This document shows positions 29,255 to 38,487 of a stretch of DNA of 64,000 nt, in pieces. A program made the translations under genes and the position numbers. The first letter of the stretch is position 1, and every line of letters begins with the position of its first letter. The DNA comes from Xenorhabdus sp. BG5 (GTDB lineage: Bacteria > Pseudomonadota > Gammaproteobacteria > Enterobacterales > Enterobacteriaceae), in assembly GCF_015163665.1 (NCBI RefSeq), contig NZ_JADEUG010000013.1, positions 1 through 64,000 on the forward strand. The letters run 5' to 3'. The notes under the pieces are model-generated. The model worked only from the letters and a program-made list of their open reading frames with translations, made no database searches and was not told where the DNA came from.

Positions 29255-30478
29255 ATGAAACGTATATTCATCATGGTATTAGATTCCTTTGGTATCGGTG
29301 CAACTGCTGATGCTGAAAAGTTTGGTGACAAGGGATCTAACACCTTGGGTCATATAGCAGAACGCTGTGCCCGTGGTGAGGCTGATATTGGCCGTAAGGG
29401 ACCGCTACATTTGCCAAACCTGAGCCGTCTGGGATTGGGTAAGGCAGCAGAAGAGTCTTGCGGCACGTTCCCGATTGGCCTGGATAAAGATGCCGAAATT
29501 ATTGGCGCTTATGGTTACGCGAGTGAGCTTTCTTCTGGTAAAGACACGCCATCAGGACATTGGGAAATTGCAGGCGTTCCGGTTCTGTTTGACTGGGGTT
29601 ATTTCCGTGACGAAGAAAACAGCTTCCCACAGGCATTGCTGGATAAACTGGTCGAACGTGCAAATCTGCCTGGTTATCTGGGTAACTGTCACTCTTCCGG
29701 TACCGTGATTCTGGACAAGTTGGGTGAAGAGCACATGAAAACCGGTAAACCGATTTTTTATACCTCTGCGGATTCTGTTTTCCAGATTGCGTGCCATGAA
29801 GAGACATTTGGCCTGGATCGTCTGTATGAGCTGTGTGAAATCGCGCGTGAAGAGTTGAATATTGGCGATTATAACATTGGTCGCGTTATTGCCCGTCCAT
29901 TTGTAGGGGATAAAGCCGGAAGTTTCCAACGTACTGGCAACCGTCATGATTTGGCCGTTGAGCCACCAGCGCCAACCGTCTTGAAAAAACTCCTTGATGA
30001 AAAGCAAGGTGAAGTGGTTTCCATTGGCAAAATTGCAGATATTTACGCGAATGTCGGGATCACCAAAAAGGTCAAGGCGACAGGTATTGATGCTCTGTTT
30101 GATGCTTCGCTAATTGAAATGGAGCAGGCGGGAGATAACACCATCGTATTTACCAACTTTGTTGATTTTGACTCTTCCTACGGTCACCGCCGTGATGTCG
30201 CCGGTTACGCGGCAGCACTAGAGCTGTTTGACCGTCGTTTGCCAGAAATGCTGAAATTAGTTAAAGAAGACGACATTCTGATCTTCACCGCTGACCATGG
30301 TTGTGACCCAACTTGGGCGGGAACCGATCATACCCGTGAACATGTCCCGGTTCTGGTTTACGGACCTAAAGTTAAACCAGGTTCATTAGGCCATCGTGAA
30401 ACGTTCGCTGATATGGGTCAGACAGTAGCAAAATACTTCGATCTGACTCCAATGGATTACGGTAAAGCGATGTTTTAA
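29255..30478 (+). CDS. deoB: Phosphopentomutase
   Basis: Interconverts ribose or deoxyribose 1- and 5-phosphates, linking the phosphorylases to DeoC. A 407-residue alkaline-phosphatase-superfamily enzyme with metal sites [19 protein letters not shown] (phosphothreonine site) and [24 protein letters not shown] 29255 is preceded by AGGAGA; an earlier frame start at 29237 adds six residues. Confidence 0.97.
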   Translation: MKRIFIMVLDSFGIGATADAEKFGDKGSNTLGHIAERCARGEADIGRKGPLHLPNLSRLGLGKAAEESCGTFPIGLDKDAEIIGAYGYASELSSGKDTPSGHWEIAGVPVLFDWGYFRDEENSFPQALLDKLVERANLPGYLGNCHSSGTVILDKLGEEHMKTGKPIFYTSADSVFQIACHEETFGLDRLYELCEIAREELNIGDYNIGRVIARPFVGDKAGSFQRTGNRHDLAVEPPAPTVLKKLLDEKQGEVVSIGKIADIYANVGITKKVKATGIDALFDASLIEMEQAGDNTIVFTNFVDFDSSYGHRRDVAGYAAALELFDRRLPEMLKLVKEDDILIFTADHGCDPTWAGTDHTREHVPVLVYGPKVKPGSLGHRETFADMGQTVAKYFDLTPMDYGKAMF

Positions 30479-30551
30479 GTTTTGACGGAGACCTATAGGT
30501 CTTCCCATTTTTATCTATTTTGATACGCAATAAAAACAAGGAAATAAATTT

Positions 30552-31268
30552 ATGGCCACCCCACATATTAATGCTGAGATGGGCGATTTTGCTGATGTTG
30601 TTTTGATGCCTGGTGATCCACTGCGCGCAAAATACATTGCGGAAACTTTTCTGGAAGATGCTCGTCAGGTTAACAATGTTCGCGGTATGCTGGGTTTCAC
30701 CGGTACTTATAAAGGCCGCCGCATCTCTGTTATGGGGCATGGAATGGGTATCCCATCCTGCTCTATTTATGCCAAAGAGCTGATCACTGAATTTGGTGTT
30801 AAAAAAATCATCCGTATCGGTTCCTGTGGCGCAGTCAGCAAAGACGTTAAAATCCGTGATGTTGTGATCGGTATGGGTGCATGTACTGATTCCAAAGTAA
30901 ACCGCATGCGTTTTAAAGATCACGACTTCGCCGCTATTGCTGACTTTGATCTGGTGCGTAATGCAGTGGATGCGGCGAAGGCAAAGGATGTCAATGTGCG
31001 TGTTGGTAATATCTTCTCTGTGGATCTGTTTTATTCGCCAGATCCTCAAATGTTCGACGTAATGGAAAAATACGGCATTCTGGGTGTTGAAATGGAAGCC
31101 GCGGGTATTTACGGTGTGGCTGCTGAATTTGGGGCAAAAGCGTTGACGATTTGTACTGTGTCTGACCATATTCGTACTGGTGAAAAAACCACTGCTGAAG
31201 AGCGCCAAAATACATTTAATGACATGATTGAGATTGCGCTTGAATCCATCCTGATGGGTGACAATTAA
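30552..31268 (+). CDS. deoD: Purine nucleoside phosphorylase DeoD
   Basis: A 238-residue hexameric PNP that splits purine (deoxy)nucleosides with phosphate. Conserved [33 protein letters not shown] (phosphate site) and [12 protein letters not shown] (ribose site), then the catalytic Asp in [10 protein letters not shown]. Last gene of deoCABD, 73 bp after deoB. Confidence 0.98.
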   Translation: MATPHINAEMGDFADVVLMPGDPLRAKYIAETFLEDARQVNNVRGMLGFTGTYKGRRISVMGHGMGIPSCSIYAKELITEFGVKKIIRIGSCGAVSKDVKIRDVVIGMGACTDSKVNRMRFKDHDFAAIADFDLVRNAVDAAKAKDVNVRVGNIFSVDLFYSPDPQMFDVMEKYGILGVEMEAAGIYGVAAEFGAKALTICTVSDHIRTGEKTTAEERQNTFNDMIEIALESILMGDN

Positions 31269-31310
31269 AAAAGCGTAAATAGTTTTAGTCTTTCATTAAA
31301 GAATTACAGG

Positions 31311-31340
31311 CCCTTTCCATTATTGGAAAGGGTTTTTTTT
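31311..31340 (+). terminator. Rho-independent terminator of deoCABD
   Basis: An 8-bp perfect stem CCCTTTCC/GGAAAGGG with a 6-nt loop, followed by eight T residues. Confidence 0.93.
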
Positions 31341-31991
31341 ATAAATTACAGGCCAATTGATACCTATTATTGAGAATAGTTTTTAGCGATTTATTTAATA
31401 GGTATTTCCTTTGTTTTAATTTTTCTGAAAAGCGAATGAAAATTAATTGCCTTAACAATATTTGAACGGTTTTTTTAAGTGATATTTTCAATTAACAATT
31501 AGCTTGATAATTATGTTGCTTAGATAAATATCATGATTTTATATTGACGTTCCCGATAATCATGACAATAAAAACCAAATGTTATGGTGATAACGGGATA
31601 ATAAAATGCACATGTCTTTCAGGAAGATAAAACAGAGCAATAAAACAACGCCAATTAAGATACTAAATTACTAAACATTGTTCGATATAACTCAGGGGAA
31701 TAACCTAAAATTGAAAAATAATTAGTAAAATATACTACTCATTATCCGTACTTTTTGGCAAAAATTCATATTTCATATGATGTTAAGGATCATAAGTAGA
31801 TTTATCGGCTGAAATTTGACTTAAGATTTATTATGTACAATGATATTGCCGGTTTGGTTTATTTTGACTGGGTATGATTTCTGTCAAAAAACTAAATAAT
31901 CATTTGCCTAAGTGTCAGAAATTAATTTCTGGGCTTCGGCTTCCCTTTGGTTATGAATATCTATTTTTTGATTTAAGGAATAAGTTAAATT
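31341..31991 (+). other. AT-rich leader and promoter region of the mrx operon
   Basis: About 650 bp without a plausible gene between the deo terminator and mrxA. It is very AT-rich, like many H-NS-bound fimbrial promoters. A 9-bp perfect inverted repeat, ATACCTATT (31360-31368) with AATAGGTAT (31397-31405), lies near its left end. I looked for a pair of long inverted repeats that would mark an invertible promoter, as in Proteus mrp, and found none. I cannot fix the start of transcription. Confidence 0.6.
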
Positions 31992-32540
31992 ATGAAACTT
32001 AACAAATTGGCAATGGTTTTAGGTTTTGGTGTGGCTTTAGCTGCTGGCGCCGCAAGTGCGACTAACCAAGGTAGTGGTACAGTTAAATTCAGAGGTTCTA
32101 TCATTGATGCGCCTTGCTCAATCAAAAACACCAATGTTGAAGTTGATCTGGGTGCCGTTTCTAGTCAGGTTCTGGACAAGGACGGCCGTTCAGCGTCTAA
32201 GGCTTTCAAAATTGAATTAGAAGGTTGTAATACTGAAACTAAAAAGAGCGTGAAAACTACCTTTACTGGCCCAGAAGCGAGTGAGAAAGGTTTGTTAGCT
32301 ATCGAAGGTACAGCACAAGGTGCAGCAATCGCAATCACTAACCACGGTAACAAAGTGATTCCTTTGGGGACAGAATCAGACGCAATGTCTCTGCATGATG
32401 GCAACAACGACCTGAATTTCGCAGCACATCTGAAAGGTCTGACAGGTCAGGCTGGAGAAGAAGGTGCAACTCCTGTGAAAGTTAAAGTTGTACCAGGTGA
32501 TTTCACTGCGATCGCAAACTTTACTTTAAACTACCTGTAA
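31992..32540 (+). CDS. mrxA: Major fimbrial subunit MrxA
   Basis: A 182-residue chaperone-usher pilin. Signal peptide about 1-23 (ends ASA), leaving a mature chain of ~159 residues, which fits the reported 17-kDa MrxA of X. nematophila. The pilin disulfide is Cys42-Cys79, the N-terminal donor strand is rich in Gly/Ser/Val (GSGTVKFRGSI), and the C-terminus ends in the beta-zipper motif FTLNYL with penultimate Tyr. X. nematophila MrxA has been reported to be toxic to insect haemocytes as well as forming fimbriae. Ribosome-binding site AAGGAATAAG. First gene of the fimbrial operon. Confidence 0.92.
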   Translation: MKLNKLAMVLGFGVALAAGAASATNQGSGTVKFRGSIIDAPCSIKNTNVEVDLGAVSSQVLDKDGRSASKAFKIELEGCNTETKKSVKTTFTGPEASEKGLLAIEGTAQGAAIAITNHGNKVIPLGTESDAMSLHDGNNDLNFAAHLKGLTGQAGEEGATPVKVKVVPGDFTAIANFTLNYL

Positions 32541-32578
32541 TATTGCAAGCAATTTGATATTTTTTAGTGCTTGAATGT

Positions 32579-32618
32579 CAGGAAATTCATTTTACCTGTT
32601 AACTTTGACTTTCCTGAT
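32579..32618 (+). terminator. Hairpin between mrxA and mrxC
   Basis: TCAGGAAA (32579-32586) and TTTCCTGA (32611-32618) form a perfect 8-bp stem with a 24-nt loop. There is no T tract. In many fimbrial operons a hairpin after the major pilin gene lowers expression of the usher and protects the pilin mRNA; this could do the same. Confidence 0.5.
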
Positions 32619-32734
32619 AATATATCTAGGGTATTTCTGGGATATAACGTGTAAGTAAGCTATAACTACAATATTCTGTAACAAGATCTATTTTATTGAT
32701 GTAAATCAATATGACTAACGATTGAGTAAGCAGA

Positions 32735-32926
32735 TTGAGTTATAAACAAAATGATCCCTATAGCGGTAAATTGAAATACCCTTTTTATTTAACTATCCCC
32801 GGTATCGGTCAGGGCCCTCAATTGAGATCGATGAACTTTAATGACGCCATGTATGAGGTAAGAACCCCTGTGCGCTTACAGACTTGGTCATGCCAGACAG
32901 CGGCTAATTTCAAATTGGATGATTAA
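32735..32926 (+). CDS. Possible 63-residue ORF or gene remnant
   Basis: A short frame that opens with TTG (32735) and ends at 32926, in the 409-bp gap between mrxA and mrxC. Its residues (for example GIGQGPQLRSMNFND and RTPVRLQTWSC) look more like coding sequence than the surrounding AT-rich DNA. It matches no pilin pattern I recognise and has no good ribosome-binding site. In Proteus mrp a minor pilin gene (mrpB) occupies this place; this may be debris, but I see no pilin motif to support that. Confidence 0.25.
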   Translation: MSYKQNDPYSGKLKYPFYLTIPGIGQGPQLRSMNFNDAMYEVRTPVRLQTWSCQTAANFKLDD

Positions 32927-32949
32927 CGATTCATTGTTCAGAGGATGCT

Positions 32950-35631
32950 ATGGCTTTGTTTGCATATTCTATGAATCATGATTTTTTATCTGATAATAGA
33001 AAAATAATCAGTAATAAAAAGACAAACAGTAATAGAAAAAATACCTTTACTAGAAATAAAGTGATTAATCAAAAAAGAATAGCGAATAAAATAAAAACAG
33101 AGCACTTACTATTTGGAATTAATCCTCTTTTTGCTCTTATACTGTTTGCATTGTCTGGCATTCAAGTTACTCATTCCAGGCCATCAATTGAATTCAATAT
33201 TGGTGCACTGGATGTCAATGAACGTGCCAATATTGATTTGGATAAATTTGCCCGTGCAGGTTACATCATGCCGGGTAACTATATGATGGGTGTTCGGATG
33301 AATCAGCATGAACTTTCGGATACCTATTCTATCGATTTCATTGCACCGCCTGATGAACCAACAGGTAGTGAAGCTTGTATATCCCCTGAATTGGTGAAAC
33401 AAATCGCACTGAAACAACAGTGGGTAGAAAAATTAGGTTGGCAGAATGAAGGTCAATGTCTTGATCTCAATACGTTGCCAGGTACGTCAGCCAGAGGTGA
33501 TCTCGCTACTTATACGCTTTATTTAATCATACCTAAAGTTTACCTGGAATATGACTTACCAGACTGGGACCCTCCTGCTCGCTGGGATAATGGGATATCC
33601 GGGTTACTGTTTGATTATAACGTTAACGCACAAACCTCTAAACCTGCTCACGGGAGTCGTAGCCAACAAATAAGCGCTATCGGAACAGCGGGCATGAATG
33701 TAGGGGAGTGGCGTTTTCGGGCTGATTGGCAGGCCAGGTATAACCGTTTCAAAAACCAGGGTATTGATAAATTAGACTCTTCTGGTGGAAGAGAACGTGA
33801 TTGGGATTGGAGCCGTTACTACATGTATCGTGCGATCCCTCGTCTGGAAGCGAAATTGACATTAGGTGAGGATTACCTCAATTCCAGTATTTTCGATAGC
33901 TTCCGCTATACGGGTGTCAGTTTGGTGACTGATGAAAATATGTTGCCCCCGAATTTACGTGGATATGCGCCTGAAGTCACAGGTGTTGCACGGACTAATG
34001 CCAAGGTAACGGTTAGACAACAGGGGAGAGTGCTGTATGAAACTCAGGTCGCTTCTGGCCCATTCCGTATTCAGGATCTGAGTGATGCGGTGGTAGGAAC
34101 GCTGGATGTCAGAGTCGAAGAGCAAGACGGTGGTGTGCAAGAGTTTCAGGTTAATACTGCGACGATCCCTTATCTGACCCGCCCCGGACGAGTTCAGTAC
34201 AAATTTGTTGGTGGTCAATCCACGAATGATAAGCACCGTCGTGAAGGGCCTGCGTTCGGCCTGGGTGAATTCTCGTGGGGAATTAACAACGGTTGGTCGC
34301 TGTATGGCGGTCTCTTAGCCGCGGGAGATTATAACGCCTTGTCACTGGGGATCGGCCGCGACTTGATGATGTTTGGTGCACTGTCGTTTGATGTGACGGA
34401 ATCAAGGGCAAGATTACCGGGAGAAAACAAAACCCTTACTGGTGGATCTTATCGTTTCAGTTATTCGAAACGTTTTGATCAATATAACAGTCAGGTGACG
34501 TTTGCTGGATATCGTTTCTCTGAGCGCAATTTCATGAATATGGGGCAGTATATCGATCGCCGCTATCGCAACATTTCTTCTAATAGCGGTAAGGAGATGT
34601 ATACCATTACCTTCAACAAACAATTTATAGATATTGGTTTAAGTGCCTATCTTAACTATAGCCATCAAACTTACTGGAATCGGCCAACAAACGATCGCTA
34701 TAACATTTCTTTATCCAAGTATTTTGATATTGGGCGTTATAAAAATATCAGCGTCAATCTGTCAGCCTATCGTAACAATTTTGACAATAAAAAAGATGAC
34801 GGCATGTATCTGAATCTTTCTATCCCGTGGGGAGAAAGTGGCACTGTCAGTTACAACGGGTTGGTTAATCGTCAGGGCAATGCTCATACAGTGGGTTATT
34901 TTGACCGTATTGATGATCGCAATAACTATCGTGTTTCAATGGGGACGAGTATCGATGGCAGGGCATCCGTTGACGGTTATTACAACCATTATGGTGACCA
35001 GACGTTGCTTACTGCCAGTGCCAGTTATCGGGATGGTGGTAATACTACGGCAGCCCTTGGCCTGCAAGGTGGGGTGACTATAACGGCAAAAGGAGCTGCA
35101 CTGCACCGTACTAATATGCCTGGCGCGACGCGCTTGATGGTAGATACAGAAGGGGTTAGCAATGTGCCTATTCGGGGATTTGGTTCAGCAGTGTATACCA
35201 ACTACTTTGGTAAGGCTGTGTTGGCCGATGTGAATAACTACTATCGCAACAGGGCAAATATTGACTTAGATAACTTACCTGATGATGTAGAAGCACTGCG
35301 TTCTGTTCAGCAAGCAACATTAACGGAAGGCGCAATTGGTTATCGTAAATTCCAAGTGATATCGGGAACTAAGGCGATGACCATTATCCGGTTACCTGAC
35401 GGTTCATTCCCACCTTTTGGTGCATCTGTCTTGAATTCTGCCCAGCGTGAAATCGGGATTGTCAGTGATGATGGATATGCTTATCTGAGCGGAATAAATC
35501 AGGGTGAAAAACTGCAAGTGCATTGGGATGGACAAGCTCAGTGCGAGAGTACAGTGCCAGATGAAATGACGTCCGAGCCATTAACTTCACTTTTGCTACC
35601 TTGCCAGTTTTTAACAAGTGATGATAAGTAA
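32950..35631 (+). CDS. mrxC: Outer-membrane fimbrial usher MrxC
   Basis: An 893-residue usher that forms the export pore and assembly platform for the fimbria. The N-terminal periplasmic domain (about 78-205) binds chaperone-subunit complexes. The beta-barrel spans the middle, with a plug domain near 325-405 (TGVARTNAKVTVRQQGRVLY). C-terminal domains end in QCES...LLPCQF with the paired Cys of ushers. The N-terminus is odd: ~50 residues rich in Lys, Arg and Asn come before the hydrophobic signal core (about 52-71), so the signal peptide is roughly twice the normal length. GAGG 6 nt upstream supports ATG 32950. Confidence 0.95.
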   Translation: MALFAYSMNHDFLSDNRKIISNKKTNSNRKNTFTRNKVINQKRIANKIKTEHLLFGINPLFALILFALSGIQVTHSRPSIEFNIGALDVNERANIDLDKFARAGYIMPGNYMMGVRMNQHELSDTYSIDFIAPPDEPTGSEACISPELVKQIALKQQWVEKLGWQNEGQCLDLNTLPGTSARGDLATYTLYLIIPKVYLEYDLPDWDPPARWDNGISGLLFDYNVNAQTSKPAHGSRSQQISAIGTAGMNVGEWRFRADWQARYNRFKNQGIDKLDSSGGRERDWDWSRYYMYRAIPRLEAKLTLGEDYLNSSIFDSFRYTGVSLVTDENMLPPNLRGYAPEVTGVARTNAKVTVRQQGRVLYETQVASGPFRIQDLSDAVVGTLDVRVEEQDGGVQEFQVNTATIPYLTRPGRVQYKFVGGQSTNDKHRREGPAFGLGEFSWGINNGWSLYGGLLAAGDYNALSLGIGRDLMMFGALSFDVTESRARLPGENKTLTGGSYRFSYSKRFDQYNSQVTFAGYRFSERNFMNMGQYIDRRYRNISSNSGKEMYTITFNKQFIDIGLSAYLNYSHQTYWNRPTNDRYNISLSKYFDIGRYKNISVNLSAYRNNFDNKKDDGMYLNLSIPWGESGTVSYNGLVNRQGNAHTVGYFDRIDDRNNYRVSMGTSIDGRASVDGYYNHYGDQTLLTASASYRDGGNTTAALGLQGGVTITAKGAALHRTNMPGATRLMVDTEGVSNVPIRGFGSAVYTNYFGKAVLADVNNYYRNRANIDLDNLPDDVEALRSVQQATLTEGAIGYRKFQVISGTKAMTIIRLPDGSFPPFGASVLNSAQREIGIVSDDGYAYLSGINQGEKLQVHWDGQAQCESTVPDEMTSEPLTSLLLPCQFLTSDDK

Positions 35632-35761
35632 ATTGTAATGAAACGATCTGAAAAATCGTTATTTAATAGAGTATTATGTTTATTTGACTTGAAAAATGTG
35701 GCGATGAGCTAGTGCAGTAAATATAAACATGAATCTCTTTTGAGCTTGAGTAAATAACACT

Positions 35762-36520
35762 ATGAAACTGAAAAATATTCTAATGATAACCGCTATGACG
35801 GTAAGTTGTTTGATGCCAATTCATCAGGCAACAGCAGCGATAGCGCTAGATCGCACTCGCGTGATTTTTAATGGAAATATGAAATCCGTCAGCTTGAACA
35901 TTGAAAATCAGCATCTTGATTTGCCTTATCTGGCACAGGCATGGATTGAAGATGACAAGGGAAATAAGATCAATGGCCCGATTGTCGTTGTCCCGCCAGT
36001 ACAGCGTGTTGAAGCTGGAGCGAAGAGCCAAGTCAAAATTCAAACACTGCCAGCGATAGCCCAATTGCCACAAGATCGGGAAAGTTTGTTCTATTTCAAC
36101 TTACGCGAAATTCCACCACGCAGTGAAAAATCCAACGTGCTGCAAATTGCCTTGCAGACACGCGTCAAGCTGTTCTATCGCCCGGAGGCTGTGATTGCAC
36201 GCCGTATTGATCTTGATAATCCCTGGCAGGAAAAACTCACCTTAACCCGCGAAGGCAATCAATATGTGGTGAATAACCCAACACCTTATTACATCACTAT
36301 TTCAGAAGCATCAAATAAGGTGAACGGTAAAAGTGTAGAGGGGTTTAAGCCTCTGATGTTGGCTCCCAGAAGCAATGAAAAACTTGGAGGAAGCGCTAAC
36401 TCATTAGGTAATACGCCAGTACTGACCTATGTCAATGATTATGGTGGACGTCCACAGTTAACATTCAACTGTAGTGGCAATCCCTGCGCAGTGACAAAAG
36501 TTGTTACTGATGGAAACTGA
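35762..36520 (+). CDS. mrxD: Periplasmic fimbrial chaperone MrxD
   Basis: A 252-residue PapD-type chaperone with two Ig-like domains. Signal peptide about 1-26 (ATAA/AIA), then ALDRTRVIFNGN (strand A1), LPYLAQAWIEDD, the chaperone signature FYFNLREIPPRSEKSNVLQIALQTRVKLFYRP and a C-terminal domain with a Cys pair (FNCSGNPCAVT). It caps pilins by donating its G1 strand and hands them to MrxC. It lies 130 bp after the usher gene. Confidence 0.95.
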   Translation: MKLKNILMITAMTVSCLMPIHQATAAIALDRTRVIFNGNMKSVSLNIENQHLDLPYLAQAWIEDDKGNKINGPIVVVPPVQRVEAGAKSQVKIQTLPAIAQLPQDRESLFYFNLREIPPRSEKSNVLQIALQTRVKLFYRPEAVIARRIDLDNPWQEKLTLTREGNQYVVNNPTPYYITISEASNKVNGKSVEGFKPLMLAPRSNEKLGGSANSLGNTPVLTYVNDYGGRPQLTFNCSGNPCAVTKVVTDGN

Positions 36521-36638
36521 TTAAATTGCATAGATGATGTTCCATCAATCAAGGCATTGGCGGGGCATCAATACTAAATTAGCCGAAATACGATGCGTTT
36601 TTTCGGTAATTAGTTGGATAAATGTAGGGTAAATAATA

Positions 36639-37202
36639 ATGAATCCGTTAAGTATCAGATTATCCAAATATGTATTGCCAATGCTGTTTCTTTTCGGCAT
36701 GGGTAGTCATCAAAGTGCCTATGCACAAGATAATCTGCGTCAGGATGTCAGAATTACGCTAACTGTACTTGCTCCTACTTGTTCGATTAAGACAGAAGAT
36801 CAAAATATAGAAGTGGATTTTGGAAATATTCTTAACAGTGATCTTTATCTGAAACATCGTACAAAGGGCGAACTATTTTATCTGTATTTAGAAGACTGTG
36901 ATCCTCAAATGATAAAGCGCCTAAAAATCAAATTCTTGGGCGAGCCAAGCGAAGAGTTACCGGGGCTGTTGGCAATGAGATCTAACAGCCGTCTTCACGG
37001 TGTTGCCATTGGTATGGAAAAAATTGATGGTACGCCGATGCCGTTTAATAAATCCCATGAATTCCCGTTATTAGCGAATAAAAAAGAGAATGTGATTCCA
37101 TTCCGGGCATACATACAAGCAGCCCCCCGTGCTATTCAAGAGAAAAATATTGGTTTTGGTCCATTTACTGCTGTCGCGACTTTTGAAGTTAATTACGACT
37201 AG
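36639..37202 (+). CDS. mrxG: Minor fimbrial subunit MrxG
   Basis: A 187-residue pilin-fold protein. Signal peptide about 1-29 (ends AYA), donor strand DVRITLTVLAPT, disulfide Cys pair (PTCSIKTE and LEDCDPQ), C-terminal ATFEVNYD. It resembles PapF/PapE/MrpG-type adaptors that join the tip adhesin to the shaft. Position between chaperone and adhesin matches mrp and the described mrx operon. Confidence 0.88.
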   Translation: MNPLSIRLSKYVLPMLFLFGMGSHQSAYAQDNLRQDVRITLTVLAPTCSIKTEDQNIEVDFGNILNSDLYLKHRTKGELFYLYLEDCDPQMIKRLKIKFLGEPSEELPGLLAMRSNSRLHGVAIGMEKIDGTPMPFNKSHEFPLLANKKENVIPFRAYIQAAPRAIQEKNIGFGPFTAVATFEVNYD

Positions 37203-37266
37203 TCATGCTGACTGGTTTTTCATCCACGATCTTTAGTTAGAGTTTGATGTTATTGGAAAATAAGTT

Positions 37267-38106
37267 ATGCGCCATATTAAGAAATCGTTGTTGAAGCTAG
37301 CAGCCTTGTTGTTTTTGGTCAGTACCACGCATGTTTATGGCGGGGCTTTTGTTATGCCGGTGAATACATTTCCGTCAGGTAACCAGGCTATCACAACTAT
37401 GGAAATCGCTGCATGGACAGAGGAAGAAGGGATACCGAATCCTTGCTATGGAAATGCCAACTGCTATGTTGGCCCAGATGTGAAGTATAAAAATGGGCAT
37501 TGGCCAGGAATGCAGGGTTCCTGTGAAGGGGCAAGAGTATGCTTGAATGATGCCAATAAATACCCGACAACTGCCGATGTTATGCGAGCCTATAAACATA
37601 AATTTGGCATTCCTAAACAGGTTACATTTACCATCATGACCACAGAGGCGGATTGTATCGGTTTGTTTTATACAACAAAGATAGATCCAGGATACGGTCA
37701 GGCTCAACAATTTCCCAATTCTACTTGCAACAAAATGCCTCCTCTAAATCAACGTTGTGAAATCCATTTACCTTCTGAAATTGCTTATGGGGAATTAACC
37801 GCTACAGAAGTGAATAATGCGACCCGCACAATTGACGGTACATTGAAATGTGCTGTTAGCAGTAACAAAATTATGTTGCATGCCAGATCAGCGCATAATG
37901 AAGAAAAAGTTTATCTCGATTCTGATAAGCAAATATATTCGACGTTACAGATTAATCAAAAAAATGCAGCAAATGGAGTGAATGTCACTACTGATGGGAA
38001 GAATGTTGCCACGCCTTTCACACTGACGTCAGTATTGCACACACTAACACCACCGAAAGCCGGAAAATATGAAGGTACCGCAATAGTTTATTTAACTTAT
38101 TTATAA
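37267..38106 (+). CDS. mrxH: Fimbrial tip adhesin MrxH
   Basis: A 279-residue two-domain subunit. Signal peptide about 1-25 (THVYG). The N-terminal receptor-binding domain (about 26-165) has six or more Cys (PCYGNANCYVG, GSCEGARVCLND, ADCIGLF). The C-terminal pilin domain begins near CEIHLPSEIAYG and ends AIVYLTYL. Two-domain adhesins of this size cap PapG- or MrpH-type fimbriae and set host specificity. MrpH of Proteus binds a metal ion through His residues; whether the same His residues occur here would need an alignment. Confidence 0.87.
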   Translation: MRHIKKSLLKLAALLFLVSTTHVYGGAFVMPVNTFPSGNQAITTMEIAAWTEEEGIPNPCYGNANCYVGPDVKYKNGHWPGMQGSCEGARVCLNDANKYPTTADVMRAYKHKFGIPKQVTFTIMTTEADCIGLFYTTKIDPGYGQAQQFPNSTCNKMPPLNQRCEIHLPSEIAYGELTATEVNNATRTIDGTLKCAVSSNKIMLHARSAHNEEKVYLDSDKQIYSTLQINQKNAANGVNVTTDGKNVATPFTLTSVLHTLTPPKAGKYEGTAIVYLTYL

Positions 38107-38124
38107 ATTGAGAGTAAAGAGATT

Positions 38125-38400
38125 ATGCAAGTCAGTATGCTGGTAGGAAAAAGAATCCAAATGAAAAGAAAAGAAATTGGAGTGACAGCAGCAGAGCTGG
38201 CAGACAAAATTGGAGTGAGTCATCAGCAATTGTCACGTTATGAACGCGGAACCAATAAAATCAGTCTGGAGCATTTGGTCGCTATTTCTATTGCCCTGGA
38301 AACGCCCGTAAACTGGTTTTTAGAGGATTGTTTTGCCCCCCCTAAGGTTCATATGAATAATCAATATACGTGTGTAGCAGAAACCATATTGGGTTTGTAA
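38125..38400 (+). CDS. mrxJ: Fimbrial operon regulator MrxJ (MrpJ-like)
   Basis: A 91-residue XRE-type helix-turn-helix protein (about 8-65: LVGKRIQMKRKEIGVTAAELA, VSHQQLSRYERGTNKISLEHL) that lies 18 bp after the adhesin gene. MrpJ of Proteus mirabilis, encoded in the same place, represses flagellar motility when fimbriae are made; MrxJ likely plays a similar part. The SQQQLSRYE-type recognition helix of MrpJ is matched here by SHQQLSRYE. Confidence 0.9.
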   Translation: MQVSMLVGKRIQMKRKEIGVTAAELADKIGVSHQQLSRYERGTNKISLEHLVAISIALETPVNWFLEDCFAPPKVHMNNQYTCVAETILGL

Positions 38401-38420
38401 CACGCGCTTATATTGATAGT

Positions 38421-38453
38421 AGCCATTCCAATTCAGGAATGGCTTTGTTTTTT
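38421..38453 (+). terminator. Rho-independent terminator of the mrx operon
   Basis: A 9-bp perfect stem, AGCCATTCC/GGAATGGCT, with a 6-nt loop, then TTGTTTTTT. A second, smaller hairpin (TACCGCC...GGCGGTA, 38453-38472) follows directly and may help end the convergent carB message. Confidence 0.88.
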
Positions 38454-38487
38454 ACCGCCCAAAATGGCGGTATCTTATTTGGCAGGG

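Noticed and set aside
30372..31208. 278-residue open frame opposite deoB/deoD
   Set aside because: Antisense shadow of deoD; no recognisable features.
31341..31991. Invertible promoter element upstream of mrxA
   Set aside because: Only one short 9-bp inverted repeat (31360-31405) was found, enclosing 28 bp, and no recombinase gene lies nearby.
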